From NCBI GenBank assembly GCA_900708905.1, contig CAADRB010000033.1, forward strand, positions 1,233,179 through 1,297,178: DNA of 64,000 nt, written 5' to 3'. This stretch comes from Hymenolepis diminuta (lineage: Eukaryota; Platyhelminthes; Cestoda; Cyclophyllidea; Hymenolepididae). Of the stretch, positions 26,701 through 34,958 are shown piece by piece. The position numbers and the translations under genes are program-made. The first letter of the stretch is position 1. Every line of letters starts with the position of its first letter. The notes under the pieces were generated by a model, which made no database searches, was not told the DNA's origin, and was given only the letters and a program-made list of their open reading frames with translations.

Positions 26701-29700
26701 GAAATAGAATATGAATCCTTTAATCAGACTACATAACATCTCACCTCTGCCGAAGATGAGTGTATGAAAACAATTTCCACCGAAATTCCGGCCTATACCA
26801 ACTAATTGCTCTGCAGGCACAAAGATTGGAGTCGATGTTACGACTCAAGTTTACACATCTTAAGCAATTTAAGGTGTACGCTTTCTTCCACTTTAAAAAA
26901 AATATCTGGTGATGAAATACCTTTATCTCTTTCCGAAAACGACATCCAGTTCAGATGTCCATCAATCGCCTAAAAAACGAATATCTAATATCTCAAGTAC
27001 CTTGGAGGTCCGAAGAACAGTCAAAATTTCAAGAATTGCCATACTTTACTTTCCTCTCTATTTGGTAATCATAACATCGAAAGCCTTACATTTACTCGTC
27101 TAAATAGAATTTTAATTACGAGTATTAACTGGTCAAACGGGCCAAAAAATTTGCCTCGACGGGGTTGGAACGTTTATATTACGTCATAGCGGCAATTTCA
27201 CGTCGACTGGACGCAAAAGTAATTAAGCTGGATAATTTGAAATAAATGTAGGGGATATTGCCAGCACGTGGTCTGTTACTTGGAGTATGTAGTCTTCTTC
27301 CTTCTCAATCTTGCAGTGGTAGTGAACATTGGCAGAAAATAGATATGGCCTGCAGAATAGCTAAGGGGAAATTAGGTACCGTAGCTGCTAATTCCGACCT
27401 GAAAATATCCACATCTAAATCTCGATAGAGCTTCACAAAAAAGTGCAGAATTCATGAAAAATGAAACATTCAGTAACGAAGTCATGTCATATAACATCAT
27501 GCACATAAAACGATTTTATCAATTTAGCGAATCCGTGTGCTTTGGTACTTGCGATGTTTATGCAACATTTAAAAGGTGATTTTAGATGGGGCTATATCAT
27601 CAAATCGGTTAAATTCGGAATTTTTAAATGAGAGAAATGATGACAGAGATCGTTAAAGGAAAGCAATGTCTCCGTTTGAGAGTATTATCGAGTCGGCTCA
27701 TGCCGATAAAGTGAGATTTAATAGAATTTAATCGATTAAAGAGATCTCATCCTATAAATCCATTTGAAAATCATAAACATATACAAGCCAGTCAAGAAGG
27801 TCATTAAACGAATAATATTTGTATAGATAGATCAATCATTTTACGAAACCCGAAAGATTCAAGAAAAAATAAACTACTGAAGTATTGGAAAGATGGAAAC
27901 AATTGAAATCAAAATTAAGAAATCGATACCCTATTTCAAGCCAGATGGCATCAGAGTGCGAAGGCCTCTCATTGTTCATATAAATAAATAAAGGGGAATG
28001 ATTTTAGAGGAGGCTATATAAATGAGAATGTTACAAGAAAGGAATCCCACAGCCTGAGGATACTAATCAATCATTACACAACGATGAGAGTGCAAGAATT
28101 AGTGCGATTTGAACGAATAAAGAGGTCTCACTCATTAAATTGCTTAGAAAATCATTCAAAATTCAATCTCAAATTCCTTTAGGAAATAAGTAAACAAATG
28201 TAATTGCTGTGGATGAGAGTTTTTCAACAGTATTTATGAAATCTAAAAGATTACCTAAGGTATTCATTAGTTAAATAATGGTAAAATAAGAATAATCTAG
28301 ACGGAAAATTGAGAAATCAGTCCCACATTTCAAGCGAGTAACGGACTTTAAAAAAAGGTCAGTGAGATAATTTAGAGCCAAAACAAAAACCACTATTAAG
28401 GGAAATAAAATTCGAGTAAACACAAAACCTCGTGAGATTATTAAGCGATTTACAACGCGAGACTGATTTATAGGAAGTAAGTAGGGTATCCACATTGAAG
28501 ATTACGATTAAAATGGTAGAAGAAATCTCCAAGTCCGAGGATATGATTCAGTCATTTCAAACTGATAAAAAATTAGCCCAACCGAAAAGAGTAAAGAGAT
28601 CTCATTAAAAAACAGGTCAAAATTAAATCATCATTTTGAAACTACTTTAGAAACCAGTTTAACGAACGCACATTCTGTGCATAAGACAATTGCTGTAGGA
28701 TCTACGAAACCCTAGTGAAAAAATCTACAACCAAAAATGGGAAGGCATCCTTTCTGTTTCAAGCTAGATTCTGTCTACATAGTGCTAGAATGCAAAAAAG
28801 TGATATTATGGTAAGAGTCAAATGAGAAATACTATTACAGAAACACGAAACTAAAATTACAAATAAGAGGGACACAAAGCAGAAATATTGAATATTTACC
28901 AACGTGAGACTGATCTATAGGCAGTTTATTAGGTAACCCCGCATGAAGCAGGCTGTGAAAAAAGGCTGATTTGGCACTATAAACTAACAGGGGAGAGCGA
29001 AGTTTGAAATCGATAGAGGGAAGACAGTGGAATAATGGCCTTTTTATGTGAACTGATGAACCTTCGATCGAAAAAAGCATCCAACTTAAAAAAAATCGAT
29101 GAGGCAGGAGAGTACAAAAAAACGCAATCGCATTCAGTAAAGTAGTTTTTGATTATTTGTTTGTACGAGCAATATAACAAAAAACAAAATAAAAAAAGGA
29201 GAATTTACTCACCAAAGTAATTTCCAGAAGGCTAAAAAGCAAATTAAAAAATAAACGTGATTGTGAGCATTTATCAAGCGGCAAAAAATAAACTCAAACA
29301 TCTTTAATTCAAAAGTAAATAAAAAATATGGAACCAGCTTTACCTTAATGAATACTTAATGCACAAAAAAATTAAAACGATGCGAGACTAAAAGGAATCC
29401 ATCTGCGATTGTTCAAAGGCTTACAAAATTATTGAGTGAACATACCTAGCTTGGATTTGATCAATTGCACTGATAGTATCTAAATCTCGTTTGACTTCAT
29501 TAATTGTCTGAGCCAACTCCCGCATACCATCCAAAGCAGTTTGTAAATCCGGTTTTTCAGGATGGTCATCGTCTGTTAATTTACACAATTGCTAAAAGTA
29601 AAACAAAGGTGAATTCAGAATAGTCAAGAAGGGAAATCGAAACTTAATGGTTCAAACTAACTTCTAACAGAAGGTGATACTTTAGCACTCTCTGCATAGG

Positions 29701-30912
29701 GACAGTTAGCAGTTCAGTTAGATGGAATTTACTGTAGTTATCCGATTGTGCTTGACAATCCTGAATCTTGGATCGTTTCTCAATATCATTTTTAGTGATT
29801 TCCAAAACAAGGGTTTGGGCCTTCTGGACATGACCACAATACTCCCCATAAATGAGTAATCGATCACGGATCTTGATGAAAACCTCTCCAAGGGTCATAA
29901 CAGCTAAAGTGGTACTGACTGCAAGACTCAGATTGGATAAGAGTTCCCGATGAATACAATGTAGGTCCTGCGGAAAAAAACGTTAATAAACATACGCAAA
30001 TCCCAAAGCCTACTTCAATATATTTAAAAATCTCCTCTAGTTCCTGAGATGAAAGACACTTTGACAGAGGCCACTTGTATTTCTCGATGAGCATTTTCAA
30101 CACATCGACATAATTTTTCTCGGTTGTCACAATTTCTTTTATACAAAATGAGCGCGGAGATGTGGGTTCATCTTCAGGTTGCTGAAAAATTGATTTACGT
30201 AAGAAAAAAAAATGAATCCTACCGTTGTGGCACTTTTGCCACCATGAACGATAGTGTCATAAACAATTTCATTAGTTTCCTCCTCCATATCAGCATAAGT
30301 AGATTCTGCCGCAATCTGCATGTCCTCTCTATGAACAAAATTAATTAACGAAATCCAAGACTCTTCTTACACTGAAGCTGCAATATCTTTTAAATTGTTA
30401 TAATATTCGTGAGGAACTTGAAGATTGCCGTTTTCAGGAGGAAATCCACTAAACAAAGACACAAATGACAGTAATAAATTAACATACGAAATTCCAGAAA
30501 GCTGAGCTCGGGGACATCGTGACAATCTGGATAAGAGTTCAATAACTTTTCCGAAATTTTTTGCATGGTATAAGTCGCGGGGTTCGATAAGATACTTCTT
30601 GTCGATACCAAATTCCTCCTCGCATAATTTGACAAACAACCTGATATTTTGACAGCATAAAAAGGGAGATTGTTGTGTTTGCGGACTAAAATCCTTCATT
30701 TTACGAGGATCAACTTCACCATCAGTCAAGGTGTTTAGGAGAAGGCAAATTTTAACACCATCCATGAGAGTTTGAACCAACTGTAATCCACATCCATCGG
30801 GCATAAGAGTTGGATGGTCATCAGGAATAATCCGACATCTGTTTAACCACTCTGCGCATTGCCTTAAGTCATTTTCATCCTCAGACGCAGCATTTGGATT
30901 TGATTCAGACAT
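2292..30912 (-). CDS. vav: Vav-family Rho/Rac guanine nucleotide exchange factor (multi-exon, 3' part not seen)
   Basis: Twelve exons read right to left give CH, acidic tyrosine region, DH, PH, C1 and the start of an SH3 domain, the order specific to Vav proteins. The family exchanges GDP for GTP on Rac/Rho GTPases at the membrane and is switched on when tyrosines in the acidic region are phosphorylated. Visible exons total 2204 bp (about 734 codons). Mammalian Vav is about 850 residues, so the rest of SH3, the SH2 and the last SH3 are missing, probably left of the window. The start at 30912 was chosen because the CH domain follows directly; an in-frame ATG at 31038 would add only a hydrophobic, non-conserved stretch. 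All exon junctions keep frame except 29446/18624, where a unit of 3n+1 bases is needed. Oddities: a C1 domain with one zinc site lost, and introns that grow from 39 bp to 10.8 kb along the gene. Divergent neighbour: a Tec kinase starting at 34818. Confidence 0.93.
2789..3950 (-). other. Vav intron splitting the C1 domain (1162 bp)
   Basis: Bounded by GTGAGT at 3950 and a TTTTTTAG acceptor at 2789. No other feature was seen. Confidence 0.8.
3951..4084 (-). CDS. vav: Vav exon 11: first half of C1 domain
   Basis: It encodes NNQFPPGAKDNGYQFEMATF then KQTTYCCMCKKLLQGVFYQG and YQCR. This is the Vav C1 zinc module, with Cys-x2-Cys and the Tyr-Gln-Gly-Tyr-x-Cys motif. The first zinc ligand, normally His (Asn-Gly-His in Vav), is Tyr here. 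It ends in phase 1 at a GTGAGT donor. Confidence 0.9.
4164..4282 (-). CDS. vav: Vav exon 10: PH domain C-terminal helix
   Basis: It encodes FPYEFTIPIAGERDEDVQLT then FFAKSEELRNAWIKATETA. Trp in RNAWIKA is the invariant tryptophan of the PH C-terminal helix. A GTACGT donor at 4163, rather than the GTTACT four bases on, keeps the frame into the C1 exon (phase 2). Confidence 0.9.
4398..4484 (-). CDS. vav: Vav exon 9: PH domain middle
   Basis: An 87-bp, phase 0/0 exon encoding GDNYTFMAAYHIVNGAPLAL then GLPSKKGGK. It continues from the Cys-Lys-Ser-Lys of exon 8, as Arg-Gly-Asp-Ser-Tyr does in vertebrate Vav. The donor is GTAAGG; the next intron is 115 bp. Confidence 0.85.
6410..6560 (+). repeat. 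unnamed interspersed repeat, copy 1
   Basis: It contains TATAAAGATCTGCAGACACT and GGTGATGAATCATTACAGAA, then CTCAGAACAATGCA. It matches copies at 8775 and 24838 in the same orientation. Family unknown. An open frame of 103 codons at 6365-6676 runs through it but is broken in the other copies. Confidence 0.5.
8775..8925 (+). repeat. unnamed interspersed repeat, copy 2
   Basis: TATGACGATCTACATGTTCT, CCAAGTTATTGACACAC and GGTGACAGGTCATTACGGAA, then TTAGATCGGTGCA, align with copies 1 and 3. Confidence 0.5.
11168..11373 (+). repeat. SINE copy (diverged)
   Basis: It shares GTTAGAGGTCAC and GCTTTCC.TAATGGGCT with the copy at 48540. Length is about 205 bp, as expected for a full element. It lies in the 7.5-kb Vav intron. 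Confidence 0.55.
11974..12019 (-). CDS. vav: Vav exon 8: 46-bp exon, PH domain core strands
   Basis: Only 46 bp: one base completes an Arg codon, then YVFLFDKILLLCKSK. This matches the beta-strand pair with Phe-Asp-Lys and Cys-Lys of Vav PH domains. The acceptor (TTTTTTCAG) and donor (GTAAGT) are both strong, and the phase fits exons 7 and 9. It was found by searching for the missing strand, not as a long open frame. Confidence 0.88.
13949..13979 (+). repeat. mariner left terminal inverted repeat
   Basis: About 30 bp starting TCAGGTTGTAACAGAAGTT, matched in inverted orientation at 15177-15207 with three or four differences. Confidence 0.88.
14150..15105 (+). pseudogene. mariner transposase, inactivated
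   Basis: Fragments in all three plus frames match mariner transposase in order: FNFIKEIRHALFEQ and DFSLKDEPRA near 14160-14310, then VAIDEKPTCTTRELSKTFHL near 14350, the DEKW block with the first catalytic Asp near 14595, YNQTITSEVYCQQLTRLK near 14740, HDNARPH with the second Asp at 14853-14855, and PPYSPDLPTTNFHLLRS near 14930-14975. The third acidic residue is Asn (codon 14958-14960), placed exactly 34 residues after the second Asp, so this is a DD34D enzyme with its last ligand lost. Several stops and frameshifts break the gene. It is a fossil and encodes nothing functional. Confidence 0.9.
15177..15207 (-). repeat. mariner right terminal inverted repeat
   Basis: The reverse complement begins TCAGGTTGTAACAGAAGTT, as the left repeat does. 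TA follows at 15208. Confidence 0.88.
16429..16565. other. assembly gap (137 N)
   Basis: Unknown bases inside the 6.5-kb Vav intron. Open frames drawn through it are meaningless. Confidence 1.
16773..16928 (+). repeat. SINE copy (5' truncated or internally deleted)
   Basis: GGTGGTCAGTGGTGCATGCC, then CCAGTGTGCGGAATGACCAA and the GCTTTTCCAAATAG end resemble the 48540 copy, but the B-box segment is missing. Confidence 0.6.
18533..18624 (-). CDS. vav: Vav exon 7: PH domain, first strands
   Basis: A 92-bp exon isolated in 17 kb of intron. It encodes PPDKKLSSYGRRHIDGELRV then LNHIDSKPKI. The Tyr-Gly-Arg...Ile-Asp-Gly-Glu-Leu motif is the well-conserved start of the Vav PH domain. The acceptor has a six-T tract and CAG; the donor is GTAAAT. 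It ends in phase 2, fitting exon 8 exactly. Confidence 0.88.
24361..24450 (-). repeat. SINE copy, tRNA-like head
   Basis: The reverse complement reads AGCGGTGCAGTAATTAGCG, then AGAGATCACGG and ATGAACGGAATCGCCAAC, parallel to the head and first body block of the 48540 copy. Confidence 0.6.
24838..24942 (+). repeat. unnamed interspersed repeat, copy 3 (shorter)
   Basis: TCAAGTTATTGGCACAAC and GGTGAAGAATCATTACAAAA, then CTTAGATCGATGCACTAAC, match copy 2, with an internal deletion between the blocks. Confidence 0.5.
25640..25888 (-). repeat. SINE copy, near full length
   Basis: The reverse complement has GTGGCGTAGTGCTTATCTGC, GAGTTCGGTGCCCATC in the B-box position, then CTAGTGAGCGGAATGGCAAA, which matches the 48540 body closely, and a 3' part with TCTCGAATTCTGAGAGG. 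Confidence 0.68.
27560..29050. repeat. diverged tandem repeat, three to four units of about 380-475 bp
   Basis: Anchor motifs recur in the same order: GAGATCTCAT at 27741, GAGGTCTCAC at 28122, GAGATCTCAT at 28596; TTTCAAGC at 27934, 28328 and 28757; GAGACTGATTTATAGG near 28459 and GAGACTGATCTATAGG near 28906. The units are AT-rich and diverged by many substitutions and indels. It lies in the largest Vav intron; no coding content was seen. Confidence 0.6.
29446..29591 (-). CDS. vav: Vav exon 6: C-terminal DH domain and linker helix
   Basis: It encodes QLCKLTDDDHPEKPDLQTAL followed by DGMRELAQTINEVKRDLDTI and SAIDQIQA, matching the last DH helix that runs into the PH domain in Vav. It ends in phase 2 (donor GTATGT at 29445). 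Exon 7 starts in phase 0, so this junction cannot be direct. Confidence 0.9.
29662..29967 (-). CDS. vav: Vav exon 5: central DH domain
   Basis: This 306-bp, phase 0/0 exon encodes residues 260-361. It contains FIKIRDRLLIYGEYCGHVQK and the DH hallmark helix ELLTVPMQRVLKYHLLLE (conserved region 3), the most diagnostic motif of Dbl exchange factors. Nothing in it suggests loss of activity. The donor is GTTAGT, followed by a 70-bp intron. Confidence 0.93.
30014..30181 (-). CDS. vav: Vav exon 4: N-terminal DH domain
   Basis: It starts QPEDEPTSPRSFCIKEIVTT and continues EKNYVDVLKMLIEKYKWPLS. The Glu-Ile-x-x-x-Glu-x-x-Tyr pattern is conserved region 1 of Dbl-homology domains, which contacts switch regions of the GTPase. 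Phase 0 at both ends; the acceptor follows a T-rich tract. Confidence 0.92.
30223..30328 (-). CDS. vav: Vav exon 3: acidic tyrosine region
   Basis: It encodes EDMQIAAESTYADMEEETNE followed by IVYDTIVHGGKSATT. Two tyrosines lie in acidic surroundings (STYADME and EIVYDTI), matching the autoinhibitory tyrosines of the Vav acidic segment. The exon ends in phase 0 at a GTAGGA donor before a 41-bp intron. Confidence 0.88.
30371..30448 (-). CDS. vav: Vav exon 2: start of acidic tyrosine region
   Basis: This 78-bp exon encodes GFPPENGNLQVPHEYYNN and a few more residues and enters and leaves in phase 2. Tyr-Tyr followed by Asn-Asn-Leu sits where vertebrate Vav has its first regulatory tyrosine. The flanking introns are only 39 and 42 bp. 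The 39-bp intron has no in-frame stop, so retaining it would add 13 residues. A GTAAGA donor was preferred to the overlapping GTGTAA because only it keeps the frame. Confidence 0.85.
30488..30912 (-). CDS. vav: Vav exon 1: start and CH domain
   Basis: Residues 1-141 begin MSESNPNAAS. A calponin-homology domain spans roughly residues 14-135, with CAEWLNRCRIIPDDHP, then LMDGVKICLLLNTL, then QNIRLFVKLCEEEFGI and DLYHAKNFGKVIELLSRLS, all typical of the Vav CH domain, which in the family holds the catalytic module in an inactive state. The exon ends in phase 2 at a GTATGT donor. Confidence 0.93.
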
Positions 30913-33131
30913 GATAATGTGGATTAAATAGTACTCATCAAAATAGCAATCAATAGAAATGGAAGCGAAAAGGAAGCTTATAGCACAAAATAGGCAAAAA
31001 TCAAGACAGGATGATTGGATGGAAATTAATAAGCACAATATTTAGCGGTAAATTCACACGAACAAATAATGCGCAAAGGGAGAACTGAAATTTGTGCGAA
31101 TCAGAATAAACCTGAAATTTGATCAATTAAAAGCAACCCTATTAAAATGATGGTATTGTTTATGGCAATGAAAATTTTAAATTTAACCACCCTCCGCTTA
31201 TATATTTTTAAAATATTTTTTAAAATTTTGATAATTCTGAAGGTGTATGAAAGTCAGTAGTGAATTCGGTACTTATTTGATGTTTAAATGACTGACATCA
31301 ATAAATTTTTTCTATTTATCATCAATCACACTTGAATTTCCTCTAAATTCGCCCTCCAATTGAACATTTTTGTCAGAACGTTTTAAAAGACATTTTAAAA
31401 CTATATGGCACATGTTTATTTTGCAAGTGATCATGGCCAATATTTTTTACATCATTTTGGCATCTTTGAGGTACCAAAGGCTCGTAAATAACTTTGATGG
31501 AAACTATTGCAGTGTAGGTGGTAAAGTTATTATTCGAATCTGCATTAAATCCTGTAAATAGGGATGACGTATAATAAAAAATATGTATTTGCTATTTATC
31601 ATGAAGCGTCAGTATAATTCAATATTATTGTCAATTGTTCAACAGCGGCTGAAATTTAGAGCATCATCGCTTAAAAATTATAAAATAAAATATGCATATG
31701 TATATATATTGTACAATTAAAATCCCTTATCTGATATTTTGAATTTATGTCTTCCTGCCAACTCGAAAGGCCCTCCTTTATTGACACTATTCCTAATTTT
31801 CACATTAATTATTATTTACCTTTTAAGTTCTTTCTGAACTGCCTGTGTACTTTATTCCCTCTTCATTTTTGAGAGTATTACCCAGATATTTCTTATCAGA
31901 ACCGTTAATTATCTCGAATGCACATTCTTGATACATACGCCCTCTATTCTTAGACATGATTTTGTCTTTCGGTTTAATTATTCATAACTTAGAACAAAGC
32001 TGTGCCACACAGAGCTAATGACTGTTTCAAGTAGAGTGGTATCATAACAAACTGCATAAATAAACACATTTAAATTTAAGATTTAAAAAATGAATGATTA
32101 CAATAATTTTCAAACGGCATCATATGACAAGTGTCATCTGAACGTAACTAGCTAACCTATTTATGTTCCAATTAGTTCTATCCCCTGATAGTCTTGATCT
32201 TTCCAATATTGAATTTTAATTGGAGATTACTCATACCATTCATAAATATCAATGTCTCTATATGTAGACCAGTAAGTAGAATTAAATTTCCATTTTTCTG
32301 TTCGAATTCCCCTTAATGTGCATAAAAGTGGTTTTTTATCCATACGCTTGTTAATTTTTTGATTGTTTAGTAATTAAATTTTCGTTAATACTGCAATCTT
32401 TTCTTCATGAATGTGTCGGGTGCTTTTGTAATAACGTTAGGTCTACCGCAGCCACATCGATCGAATAGATAAAATAAGTCAAGCCACTCATTTCGTCAGA
32501 TCAGTTTAGAGGTGGCAGGCAACTCACCTCAATTTATTTACAAGTAAATTAGGTTTATATACAAAACATATCTTAGGTAGACGTCAGTTATGTCTCGTTG
32601 TCGATGTCTCGCCGTGATGATCGACATCTGTTTATGTATCCATGCACGTAAACACACGGCGGGACCAACTGTGGACACTGTAGTGGAGATCTTATCGCCA
32701 GTCAATCACTTCTAATCCCCAAGTATTGATAGATATCTGCTGGCGATATAATGTGTTTGGTAAGCCCATAAAAATTTTTAGTCGCACCGTATTGCAGAAA
32801 AGAGTGGACGTGAGAATCGGGTATGATCTGTTCTTATAGTAGGTAATCAACATTTGGATTTCTATAGTAATTGTAATGTTAGCAAATGTAAACCGACCAA
32901 ATATACAAATCATAGCAAGATACACCACACAAAATAGATTGATTGATTGATTTGTACGAACTATGCATTCGGAATGAAAGAAAATCTTTTGAAATAGAGG
33001 GAATTAAGGGATTATTAAACATGAAATGGAGGATAAAGAATCATAAATGGAAGTTTTATTTTGGAGAAAACATTGTTTTCACCTCTCAATCAGAAACACT
33101 CCAAAGGTATTTAGTATATACTTAAGTGGTA

Positions 33132-33240
33132 AATCGTCGGTTGTGCTGTGGTCAACGAGTAGGCTTTATAAATCGAGGTCCACGAGATCGATGTCCATCA
33201 GTGTACGTGCAGTGACCGGGCGCATTGGTTAATTCTATTC
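33132..33240 (+). repeat. SINE copy, head
   Basis: CGTCGGTTGTGCTGTGGTCA is followed by GAGATCGATGTCCATCAG and GTGCAGTGACCGGGCGCATT, in the order of the 48540 copy. It lies in the vav-Tec intergenic region. Confidence 0.6.
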
Positions 33241-34794
33241 AAAAAAGGACTGTTGGAATCGAAGTTATCATAAGAATATTGCTTGATATATTCATTCAAT
33301 TCAAATCAAGTGTTGCCAGGTGATTACTCTTCCCAAACGTCAGTGGCGCTCAGTCGCCGTCAATTTGTAGTGAGTGGCTGGTATAGATCATTTTGTGCCC
33401 ATCTTGGTATGAGAATGTAGCGGAGTCATAATGTAGTGAAGACAAACAGATATCTTTTTATTCTTTGCGTTTAGTTAGCTATTGCTGTATCTATAACAAT
33501 AATGCTGCATCATATTTGGGCACGGATTGTCCGGAAGCCTTTTTCACTCTTGATAGTACATTCTTAAAGATACTAATATGGCCGTTGATGAGACAAAATA
33601 ATACACCCTTAGCGAGTGGTAAAACTCTACATTTTTTAACAAAGAAAAGGAAAAATTACTATGATATTTAAAATAGATCTGTCTTCTTACTTGTGCATTT
33701 GAGGAAAAAGTCAAAGGAAGACGCTAACAAAAATATTTTGAATACATATCCTCTCAGAGTCAATACTAGCAGAATTTTGAACGATCAATATGCAATGAAT
33801 CCTGAGCTGGTTTAAAATGATCTATCATCGATTAGCTGTTCGACACATTTTTATATTCTGTCATGTCAACGTAATATTAGGAGTAATGTCGTTATGTTTT
33901 TGTGCTTTTTCCTGCTTCAACTGTTGCTGTTTGACACAGTTTCTCTAAATCGTGCTCTGTGTTCCACGTTAGGGAATTAGTAATATCACACAAAATATTT
34001 CTACTAATCAGAATAGAATACGTAACATAACAGCCATTAGAATTTTATAGAATATATGTTGAAAACTAAATTCTCCATTTTGAGCTTTTAATCAGTTATT
34101 TATCCAAAAAAATGCGGATTTGAACATTTGATCGACAAAACATGATGCTATTTGACCTCTTTATAATGCTGACATATTAGATCTTGGTGTTTTGGCCTCC
34201 GTTAACTTTTTCTGATCAATTTGGCATTTTATTCTTGTTCCGATCCTAATAAATAATAAATTAGATATTTGGATAAAAATTTTGTTTTACGTTTTATAAC
34301 AATTCAGGATTAACAAAATATTCCACTGGACGGATAGGTTTGTGTGGCTAGAATATTTGTTCGCCAATACGAACATATTTGGCCTTCGGTCGTTGTTCGA
34401 AATGTGCTTTGTTGTTCGGTGTTTTTAATGCTAGAGTATTGTGCTTTGTGAATTTTATTGTTATTCACAGATTGCATAACTATTTTACTGACTGGAATAT
34501 TTGTGTCTTTAATCATTGTTTAAGGGTGCCAATATCTGATATGCATTTTGCTGCACACTTCTCCTATATATTTGTTATTATTCCTGTATATATTTCTTTA
34601 AATAGTAAATGCATCTGTCAAGTTTCACATTAGTAAACTAAATATCTTTTACTGCTAAATGACAGCTCTTGTTATTCTTTGATTGCTCTTCAAACCTGCC
34701 AGTATTGCTTGTAGTATAAAATTCGTACTTATTAATTGATAGACACTTAAATCGTAATTTAATTTGTTCAATCAACTCATTAATAATAATTTGT

Positions 34795-34817
34795 CACTTT
34801 AATATTGTAATTTAGAA
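34795..34817 (+). promoter_or_regulatory. possible 3' splice (trans-splice or 5'-UTR) acceptor before the Tec kinase ATG
   Basis: A T-rich stretch ends in TTTAG at 34811-34815, two bases before the start codon. Flatworms add a spliced leader to many mRNAs at such sites; an ordinary 5'-UTR intron is the alternative. Confidence 0.35.
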
Positions 34818-34958
34818 ATGGCTACCGATCAGGAGCTCAAAATCTCCCGTATGACCAAACGGTCAATGAACAAGAAAATTTTCAGTCGTCCCAGTTACAA
34901 ACTCCGTGAATTTGTACTCACTCCCTTCCATATCAAATATTTTGAAGTCAGTGGTGGG
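34818..34958 (+). CDS. tec: Tec kinase exon 1: start, PH domain beta 1-2
   Basis: Forty-seven codons, beginning MATDQELKISRMTKRSMNKK and running to YKLREFVLTPFHIKYFEVSG. The Arg-x-x-x-Lys/Arg and Tyr-Lys-x-Arg-x-Phe-Val-Leu-Thr pattern matches Tec PH domains. An AG dinucleotide after a T-rich stretch lies just 2 bp before the ATG, so a 5'-UTR intron or trans-splice acceptor may end here. The following intron is 44 bp. Confidence 0.92.

Larger units (their letters stand above)
18625..29445 (-). other. Vav DH-PH junction intron (10.8 kb), probably hiding a microexon
   Basis: Contains SINE copies at 24361 and 25640, interspersed repeat copy 3 and the tandem repeat at 27560-29050. The phase mismatch between exons 6 and 7 implies an unseen exon of 3n+1 bases. 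19000-24300 shows nothing else recognisable. Confidence 0.65.
30913..34817. promoter_or_regulatory. intergenic region between the divergent vav and Tec kinase starts
   Basis: These 3.9 kb separate the two start codons and must contain the promoters and 5' UTRs of both genes. It is AT-rich, has no convincing coding exon, and carries one SINE copy at about 33132-33240. No clear TATA or initiator could be assigned. That it works as one bidirectional promoter is inference from arrangement only. Confidence 0.5.

Noticed and set aside
30913..31038. upstream in-frame ATG of vav at 31038
   Set aside because: It would add 42 hydrophobic residues not seen in Vav proteins; the ATG at 30912 directly precedes the CH domain.
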